Below are positions 59,236 to 64,000 of a stretch of 64,000 nucleotides of DNA, one piece after another. The translations under genes were made by a program, and so were the position numbers. The notes under the pieces are model-generated. The model saw only the letters and a list, made by a program, of their open reading frames with translations. It had not been told where the DNA came from and made no database searches. The DNA comes from Clostridia bacterium. GTDB lineage: Bacteria; Bacillota; Clostridia; Oscillospirales; CAG-382. The first letter of the stretch is position 1, and each line of letters begins with the position of its first letter. The stretch spans positions 62,001 to 126,000 of the forward strand of contig JAFYKY010000005.1 of assembly GCA_017537345.1 (NCBI GenBank), given 5' to 3'.

Positions 59236-59847
59236 TTACTCCTGATAAATCATATTGATAATTTCGTATATGTCAGAGGATTCGTATCCCTGACGGTAAA
59301 GATAAGCGGCGGCTTTACGCGCCGTATCTCTGTCAGATAATTGTGCTTTTGAATATTTCGCTTCCAACAGCGTTTTTATATTTTCACTGTGGTCAATACC
59401 GTCAAACTGCTCTAAGGCATAGTTGATATCGGAAGAACCGAAGCCGCGTGCGTAAAGCTCGTTTCTTATACGGGCGGGTCCCCACTTTTTGGATTCATAA
59501 AAACTTTCCGCATATCTGTAAGCCAACGCTTCGTCGTTAAGATATCCTCTTTCCAAAAGCATTTCGATCACCGTTTCGGCAATATCCTTTTCGTGCTTTT
59601 GAGAAAGCTTTCTCTTAAGCTTTCCGGATGACATATCGTTATACGAAAGCATTGAAAAAGCGGATTTGATGCAGGAAAGCTTTTTGGCGGCATATTCCAG
59701 CGCCTCTGCTTTTTCTTCGGAAAGGAAATCCCCCTCCGAAATTCCCAAGGAGAGATAATCGGACAGAGTTATTAAAAAATTCTCACCCGTACATTTGACG
59801 GTTACTTCACGCTTCTCTTTATTCTCAAGCACGGAGATGACAAGCAT
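59236..59847 (-). CDS. recX: recombination regulator RecX
   Basis: A 203-residue, highly helical protein that modulates RecA filaments. Three-helix RecX repeats are visible (YNDMSSGKLKRKLSQK; VIEMLLERGYLNDEALAYRY; KKWGPARIRNELYARG; RKAAAYLYRQGYESSDIYEI). Its ATG overlaps the recA stop by one base (TAATG), so translation is coupled and depends on recA expression. No strong ribosome site of its own. Confidence 0.9.
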   Translation of the reverse strand: MLVISVLENKEKREVTVKCTGENFLITLSDYLSLGISEGDFLSEEKAEALEYAAKKLSCIKSAFSMLSYNDMSSGKLKRKLSQKHEKDIAETVIEMLLERGYLNDEALAYRYAESFYESKKWGPARIRNELYARGFGSSDINYALEQFDGIDHSENIKTLLEAKYSKAQLSDRDTARKAAAYLYRQGYESSDIYEIINMIYQE

Positions 59848-60905
59848 TATTCTTCGCCGTCCTCTTCATCAAATCCGTCTACGGCGGAAGGATCAAATCT
59901 TGCGCCTACATTCTTTTCGCGGATCTTTTCTTCGATCTCTGCGGCAAGAGATTTATCGGACGTAAGCATATCGCGGACATTGTCCTTTCCCTGCGCAAGC
60001 TTGCTTCCCTCGTAAGAGAACCAGCTTCCGCTTTTTTCGATAACACCGCAGGCTACGCCAAGTTCTATCAATTCGCTTTCCTTGGAAATTCCCTTTCCGT
60101 AGAGAATATCGAATTCCGCAGTCCTGAAGGGAGGAGCTACTTTGTTTTTAACCACCTTACACTTTACGTGGTTACCTACGATTTCCGCACCGGATTTGAT
60201 CGCTTCGGCTTTTCTTATGTCGATACGGACGGAAGCGTAGAATTTGAGAGCACGTCCGCCGGTAGTAGTTTCGGGGTTGCCGTAAACCACGCCGACCTTT
60301 TCACGAAGCTGGTTGATAAATACAACGATACAATTGGATTTGGAAATAGCGCCGGAAAGTTTTCTCAGAGCCTGTGACATAAGACGTGCGTGAAGACCGA
60401 CGTGAGCCGCGCCCATATCGCCGTCTATTTCGCTCTTGGGAACGAGCGCCGCAACGGAGTCGACCACAACGACTTCAATAGCGCCGCTACGTACCAACGC
60501 TTCCGTTATTTCCAATGCCTGCTCGCCGTTGTCGGGCTGAGAAACAAGCAATGAATTTATATCAACACCGAGTGCTTTTGCGTATACGGGGTCAAGCGCA
60601 TGCTCCGCGTCAATAAACGCAGCCTCTCCGCCTGCTTTCTGAACTTCGGAAATTATATGCAAAGCAACCGTGGTCTTACCGGAAGATTCGGGACCGTATA
60701 TTTCGATTATACGTCCCTTGGGAACACCGCCTATACCAAGCGCCATATCGAGAGAGAGGGAGCCTGTGGGAACGGCTTTTACTTCCATTCCGATATTATC
60801 GCCAAGTCTCATAATAGAGCCCTTGCCGCACTGTTTTTCGATCTGTGCGAGCGCAGTTGCCAACGCTTGCTGTTTGTTATCAAGTTTTTTATCGTTTGTA
60901 GCCAT
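59847..60905 (-). CDS. recA: recombinase RecA
   Basis: A 352-residue recombinase that pairs homologous DNA and activates LexA self-cleavage. Walker A is GPESSGKTT (about residues 68-76), Walker [11 protein letters not shown], loop 1 [19 protein letters not shown] region and loop 2 [20 protein letters not shown] are present in order, and the acidic tail ends GFDEEDGEE. The ATG at 60905 has GGAGGA upstream; the TTG at 60920 lies inside that site. It starts the seven-gene recA-lexA unit with a consensus promoter and an SOS-box-like site. Confidence 0.97.
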   Translation of the reverse strand: MATNDKKLDNKQQALATALAQIEKQCGKGSIMRLGDNIGMEVKAVPTGSLSLDMALGIGGVPKGRIIEIYGPESSGKTTVALHIISEVQKAGGEAAFIDAEHALDPVYAKALGVDINSLLVSQPDNGEQALEITEALVRSGAIEVVVVDSVAALVPKSEIDGDMGAAHVGLHARLMSQALRKLSGAISKSNCIVVFINQLREKVGVVYGNPETTTGGRALKFYASVRIDIRKAEAIKSGAEIVGNHVKCKVVKNKVAPPFRTAEFDILYGKGISKESELIELGVACGVIEKSGSWFSYEGSKLAQGKDNVRDMLTSDKSLAAEIEEKIREKNVGARFDPSAVDGFDEEDGEE

Positions 60906-60918
60906 ATTCTCGTCCTCC

Positions 60919-60930
60919 AAACAAATGTTC
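60919..60930 (-). promoter_or_regulatory. LexA (SOS) box candidate upstream of recA
   Basis: On the minus strand GAACATTTGTTT matches the Firmicutes half-site layout GAAC-N4-GTTC with one mismatch. It lies 10 bp downstream of the -10 box and just before the ribosome site, an ideal place for repression. Confidence 0.65.
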
Positions 60931-60940
60931 TATTCGATTT

Positions 60941-60969
60941 ATAATAACACAACATATGCCGTTTGTCAA
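60941..60969 (-). promoter_or_regulatory. promoter of the recA-lexA operon
   Basis: On the minus strand TTGACA (60969-60964) and TATTAT (60946-60941) are 17 bp apart. Confidence 0.85.
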
Positions 60970-61137
60970 CACCAAACGCCGTATTTTCATACCAATTGTT
61001 GATAAGTGTTAAATTTTTTTATCAAAAATAAAGATTTTGTTTATAAATACTATATACAATTGAAAAAAAATATAGTAAAATAATGCTGTATTATGTTGAA
61101 AACCTTTATAAATTGTTTTTTGAAAGGAATTGTAAAT

Positions 61138-62235
61138 ATGTCTGAAAGAAAACTCGGTTTAATTGTGCTCAGCAACTGCAAAGAACAAGGCAGACTCGTA
61201 GACGAAAGAATCAAGCAGCTTCGCGGAGAAGACCCTTCTTCCGAAAGCTACATCATCCCTATTGAGGAAGTTCGTTTTAACAACGGCGAAGGTAAGATCC
61301 GTATAAACGATTCCGTACGCAGCAAGGATATCTATATTCTCTCTGACGTCGGCAACTACAGCTGCTGCTACAACATGTTCGGTATGCAGCACAACATGGG
61401 TCCCGACGAACATTTCCAAGACATCAAGCGTGTTGTAAGTGCTATCGGCGGAAAAGCAAACCGCATAACCCTCGTAATGCCCCTTCTCTACTCCTCCCGT
61501 CAGCATAAGAGAAAGGGACGTGAATCCCTCGACTGTGCTATGGCACTTGAAGAACTCGAAAGACTCGGCATTTCCACCATCATCACCTTTGACGCACACG
61601 ACCCCACGATTTACAATTCCATTCCCAATACATCTTTTGAAAACGTTTACGCAAGCTACTCTATGCTGAAAGCGTTTATAACAAACGAAGGCAACAGTAT
61701 TGACAAAGACAATATGGTTGTTATCTCTCCCGATACCGGCGCTATGGACAGAGCTATTTACCACGCAGGTATTCTCGGTGTTGACGTTGGTATGTTCTAC
61801 AAGAGACGTGACCATACCCGTATCGTAAACGGCAAGAACCCCATCGTACAGCACGAGTACATTGGCGGCGATCTTAACGGTAAAAAGGTACTTATAGTTG
61901 ACGATATGATCGCTTCCGGCGAATCTATAGTTGATGTTATCCGTCAGACCTCTACCAAAGACGTTACTGCTACTTACGTTGCCGCTACCTTTGCTTTCTT
62001 TACCGAAGGACCCGAAAAGTTTGATAAGCTTTACGAGGAAGGCAAGCTTACCAAGATCTACTCCACAAACCTCTCTTACATTCCCGAATCCATAAAGAAG
62101 CGTCCTTGGTTTGTTGAAGTTGACCTTTCCAAGTTCATGGCAAAGATCATCAACACCCTCAATCATGACGATTCTATCTCTCCCCTTCTGGATTCCACCC
62201 AGAGAATTAAACGTCTTTTGAAGAAAAATATGTAA
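61138..62235 (+). CDS. prs: ribose-phosphate pyrophosphokinase
   Basis: A 365-residue PRPP synthase (ribose 5-phosphate plus ATP). The PRPP-binding motif is VLIVDDMIASGESI (about residues 247-260) and the ATP-loop region is TLVMPLLYSSRQHKRKGRES (about 110-129). It is about 50 residues longer than the usual 315-residue enzyme, with inserts near the N-terminus (SCCYNMFGMQHNMGPDEHFQD) and a longer C-terminus, a form seen in Clostridia. The ATG at 61138 has AAAGGAA upstream. An AT-rich stretch of about 110 bp before it contains an inverted repeat TACTATAT/ATATAGTA (61048-61077); I could not pick a clear promoter. Confidence 0.9.
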   Translation: MSERKLGLIVLSNCKEQGRLVDERIKQLRGEDPSSESYIIPIEEVRFNNGEGKIRINDSVRSKDIYILSDVGNYSCCYNMFGMQHNMGPDEHFQDIKRVVSAIGGKANRITLVMPLLYSSRQHKRKGRESLDCAMALEELERLGISTIITFDAHDPTIYNSIPNTSFENVYASYSMLKAFITNEGNSIDKDNMVVISPDTGAMDRAIYHAGILGVDVGMFYKRRDHTRIVNGKNPIVQHEYIGGDLNGKKVLIVDDMIASGESIVDVIRQTSTKDVTATYVAATFAFFTEGPEKFDKLYEEGKLTKIYSTNLSYIPESIKKRPWFVEVDLSKFMAKIINTLNHDDSISPLLDSTQRIKRLLKKNM

Positions 62236-62243
62236 TTAGCTGT

Positions 62244-62272
62244 TGACAAGCGGCAAAAAATGTGATAAAATT
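62244..62272 (+). promoter_or_regulatory. promoter of the rpsF-ssb-rpsR operon
   Basis: TTGACA (62244-62249) and TAAAAT (62267-62272) with a 17-bp spacer, 9 bp after the prs stop. Confidence 0.85.
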
Positions 62273-62283
62273 ACTCGGTTTCA

Positions 62284-62331
62284 GAAAATCGACTATTCGG
62301 TTTTCTCCTTGCTCCGATAAAATTTCGGGGC
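62284..62331 (+). promoter_or_regulatory. structured leader of rpsF, candidate S6:S18 autoregulatory element
   Basis: Two hairpins follow each other: GAAAATCG/CGGTTTTC (62284-62305) and GCTCCGA/TCGGGGC (62311-62331). The rpsF-rpsR leader in many bacteria binds the S6:S18 complex and represses translation. Position and a CCG-containing stem suit that, but I cannot verify the consensus. Confidence 0.4.
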
Positions 62332-62357
62332 CTTAAAGTCCAAAAGGAGGTGCTAAA

Positions 62358-62654
62358 ATGGAACAGAACAAAACGCTGTACGAAACCGTCTTCATCGTTA
62401 ACAACACTCTCGGTGAAGAAGCAGTAAAATCTCTCGTAGAAAAGTTCACAGGTCTTATAGCAGAAAACGGTGCTATCGAATCTGTAAACGAATGGGGCGT
62501 AAGAAGATTTGCTTACCCTATCGAGGATCTTACCGAAGGTTATTATGTGCTTGTTAAGTTTACATCCGCTCACGATTTCCCCGCAGAGCTTGATCGTATC
62601 TACAACATCACAGACGGCATTCTTCGTTCGCTCATTATAAAGTGCGAACAGTAA
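62358..62654 (+). CDS. rpsF: 30S ribosomal protein S6
   Basis: A 98-residue ribosomal protein. YETVFIVNNTLGEE (about residues 9-22), the WGVRRFAYPIEDLTEGYYVLVKF stretch in two parts (about 46-68) and ILRSLIIKCE at the end match S6. AAAGGAGGTG precedes the ATG. It heads the conserved rpsF-ssb-rpsR operon: 13 bp to ssb. Confidence 0.96.
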   Translation: MEQNKTLYETVFIVNNTLGEEAVKSLVEKFTGLIAENGAIESVNEWGVRRFAYPIEDLTEGYYVLVKFTSAHDFPAELDRIYNITDGILRSLIIKCEQ

Positions 62655-62667
62655 TCGGAGGTCAGTT

Positions 62668-63099
62668 ATGTCATTTAACAAAGTAATTCTCGTCGGCAAC
62701 ATTACTGCCGATCCCGAATTGAAGCAGACCCCTAACGGAGTTATGGTTTCTACTTTCTCCCTTGCAGTGTCCAGAAAGTTCACCCGCACCGGAGAACAGC
62801 CTCAGACCGACTTTATAAACGTTGTCTGCTGGCGCCAGACCGCCGAATTTGTTTCCCGTTATTTTACCAAAGGTATGCCTATGCTTGTTTGCGGTTCTCT
62901 TCAGACCAGAACCTGGACTGATAAAGACAACAACAAGCGCTATGCCACCGAAGTCGTCGCTGATGAAGTATCCTTTGTAGAACGCAAGTCTGCTGCAGAC
63001 GGTTCCAGAGATTTTTCAAGAAGCGTACCTTCTTACAGCTCTCCCCGTGCGGACTCTTCCTTTGAAGAGCTTTCTGCCGACGATGAGCTGCCGTTCTGA
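62668..63099 (+). CDS. ssb: single-stranded DNA-binding protein
   Basis: A 143-residue protein that coats single-stranded DNA in replication and repair. The OB fold (FNKVILVGNITADPELKQTP at 3-22, then FSLAVSRKFTR, FINVVCWRQTAEFV, KGMPMLVCGSLQTRTW) spans residues 1-105. An acidic flexible tail ends in DDELPF, the peptide that binds partner proteins. A CGGAGG site precedes the ATG. Middle gene of the rpsF-ssb-rpsR operon. Confidence 0.96.
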   Translation: MSFNKVILVGNITADPELKQTPNGVMVSTFSLAVSRKFTRTGEQPQTDFINVVCWRQTAEFVSRYFTKGMPMLVCGSLQTRTWTDKDNNKRYATEVVADEVSFVERKSAADGSRDFSRSVPSYSSPRADSSFEELSADDELPF

Positions 63100-63124
63100 A
63101 ATCTGAAAAAGGAGGAATTTTTCC

Positions 63125-63415
63125 ATGGATAACGTAAATGTTAACGCTCCTGCAAACACTGCCGCTCCTGCAGAGGCAAGAGAGAGCCAGAAGGCTTTCC
63201 GTCCCCGCAGAAAGAAGAAGGTTTGTGTTTTCTGTGCAGAGAAGATAGAAAACATTGATTACAAGGATGTTAGCAAGTTCAGAAAGAACCTTTCCGAAAG
63301 AAGCAAGATCCTTCCCAGAAGAGTTACCGGTACTTGTGCAAAGCACCAGAGACAGCTTACTGTTGCTGTTAAGCGCGCAAGAACTCTCGCTCTCATTCCC
63401 TACGTATCTGACTAA
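63125..63415 (+). CDS. rpsR: 30S ribosomal protein S18
   Basis: A 96-residue ribosomal protein that pairs with S6 in the small subunit. The core [19 protein letters not shown] (about residues 53-71) and [21 protein letters not shown] (two parts, to about 92) are typical. The Cys residues CVFC (36-39) and the later Cys in GTCAKH indicate the zinc-binding form. The Ala-rich N-terminal 20 residues are longer than in E. coli. AAAGGAGG precedes the ATG. Confidence 0.96.
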   Translation: MDNVNVNAPANTAAPAEARESQKAFRPRRKKKVCVFCAEKIENIDYKDVSKFRKNLSERSKILPRRVTGTCAKHQRQLTVAVKRARTLALIPYVSD

Positions 63416-63427
63416 TAGATATTTCAA

Positions 63428-63458
63428 GCCGCCGTTAAAAAACGGCGGCATATTTTTT
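63428..63458 (+). terminator. terminator of the rpsF-ssb-rpsR operon
   Basis: GCCGCCGTT and AACGGCGGC pair around AAAA, followed by ATATTTTTT. Confidence 0.9.
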
Positions 63459-63475
63459 AACACGGCAGGTGTATC

Positions 63476-64000
63476 GTGAAAAACATATTTGAAAGCAAAA
63501 ACATAACCGAATACGCTATTATTCCTTTTGACGAAAAGCTTGTTATAAATCCCCGTCTTATGCCGGAAGAAGAAATCAACAGCATTATAGTTTTTTTGGT
63601 TCCTTACAAAAGCGCAGATCAGCCCAAAGATAATTACGGAATTTCCGCTTATGCGCGCGTAAAGGATTATCACGGATATATGAGATCCTTGTTCAGCGGA
63701 CTCGTTCCCGAATTATCAAACAAATTCGGTGTGAATTTTTACGGATTTGCAGATCATTCTCCCGTTAACGAAAAGTTGTGCGCAGCATACGGCGGTTTGG
63801 GAGTTATCGGAAGAAATTCCCTTTTGATCAACAAAAAATACGGAAGCTATGTGTTTATCGGCGTATGTTTATCTCCGCTGAAAGCAGTAAACACATCGCA
63901 GGAAATTACCGCGTGTATAAACTGCGGGAAATGCATCCTGCACTGCCCCGGAAACGCTATTACAGAAAAAGGAATAGATGCGGAAAAGTGTCTTTCCGGA
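63476..64000 (+). CDS. epoxyqueuosine reductase-like iron-sulfur protein, 3'-truncated
   Basis: The first 175 codons of a QueG-like protein, cut by the window end. The DHSPVNEKLCAAYGGLGVIGRNSLLI region (two segments, about residues 98-123) is the cobalamin-binding QueG core with the catalytic Asp. The first ferredoxin motif CINCGKCILHCPGNAI (about 146-161) follows, and a further Cys (KCLSG) is just visible at the edge. Such proteins reduce epoxyqueuosine in tRNA or act as related cobalamin reductases. The GTG start at 63476 has CAGGTG 4 bases upstream. Confidence 0.8.
   Translation, partial: MKNIFESKNITEYAIIPFDEKLVINPRLMPEEEINSIIVFLVPYKSADQPKDNYGISAYARVKDYHGYMRSLFSGLVPELSNKFGVNFYGFADHSPVNEKLCAAYGGLGVIGRNSLLINKKYGSYVFIGVCLSPLKAVNTSQEITACINCGKCILHCPGNAITEKGIDAEKCLSG

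Noticed and set aside
57566..59245. 559-codon open frame antisense to rimO and pgsA
   Set aside because: Same reason: it exactly mirrors conserved genes and resembles no protein.
61159..62166. 335-codon open frame antisense to prs
   Set aside because: Shadow; no start context and no recognisable domain.

Overview
The window is a chromosomal segment of an anaerobic, endospore-forming Firmicute of class Clostridia. An uncultured gut-type Oscillospirales/Christensenellales relative is my best guess, but lineage is inferred from gene content only. The supporting genes are spoIVA, ylmC-type and cwlD-type genes (sporulation), type III glutamine synthetase, the NfnAB electron-bifurcating pair, a four-gene Na+-pumping decarboxylase operon, an acyl-ACP thioesterase, strong AGGAGG ribosome binding sites and about ten TTG/GTG starts. 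No prophage, CRISPR array, intact insertion sequence or rRNA operon is visible.

Layout. 1-7.9 kb: nitrogen and general metabolism (DUF1846, glnN, CBS protein, stand-alone RadC/JAB domain, GNAT, sfsA, MFS transporter, TIM-barrel isomerase, bcp). 7.9-16.9 kb: an accessory-looking stretch with five XRE-type regulators. Four are HTH plus long helical-repeat proteins, two of them tandem paralogs with matching promoters, and one is HTH plus a membrane helix. A lipoprotein and a PlsC-like acyltransferase lie among them. The fifth regulator is bracketed by 20-bp-period direct repeats and palindrome clusters. Next to it lies a candidate structured RNA whose 3' end copies the tmRNA 3' end. 16.9-19.5 kb: tmRNA, smpB, thioesterase and a Xer recombinase. 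19.6-26.9 kb: small membrane and metabolic genes, xerD, DUF624, CYTH and RluA proteins. 27-31 kb: tRNA-Pro, flavodoxin-like protein, nfnAB. 30.6-36 kb: ylmC and spoIVA, pfkA, and an nnrD-lipoprotein-alr operon. 36-40.8 kb: cwlD-like amidase, radA, DUF6873, metal-efflux permease. 40.8-44.5 kb: oadG-biotin carrier-oadB-oadA. 44.6-54 kb: hpt, ABC-F, RsuA-type synthase, an orphan MsmX/UgpC sugar ATPase, a PAS-like protein, DUF4091 and cytidine deaminase. 54-61 kb: tRNA-Arg (mismatched stems), tRNA-Lys and a continuous minus-strand operon recA-recX-rimO-pgsA-cysS-mrnC-lexA with an SOS-box-like site after its promoter. 61-64 kb: prs, rpsF-ssb-rpsR, and the start of a QueG-like gene.

How genes work together. 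recA and lexA, the two halves of the SOS circuit, appear to share one transcript. tmRNA and smpB form the ribosome-rescue pair. NfnAB and the Na+ decarboxylase fit fermentative energy conservation. SpoIVA, YlmC-type and CwlD-type proteins mark spore coat, PRC-barrel and cortex functions. The least explained DNA is 15.4-16.9 kb, where short repeats, palindromes and the RNA-like element surround the membrane-tethered XRE regulator.
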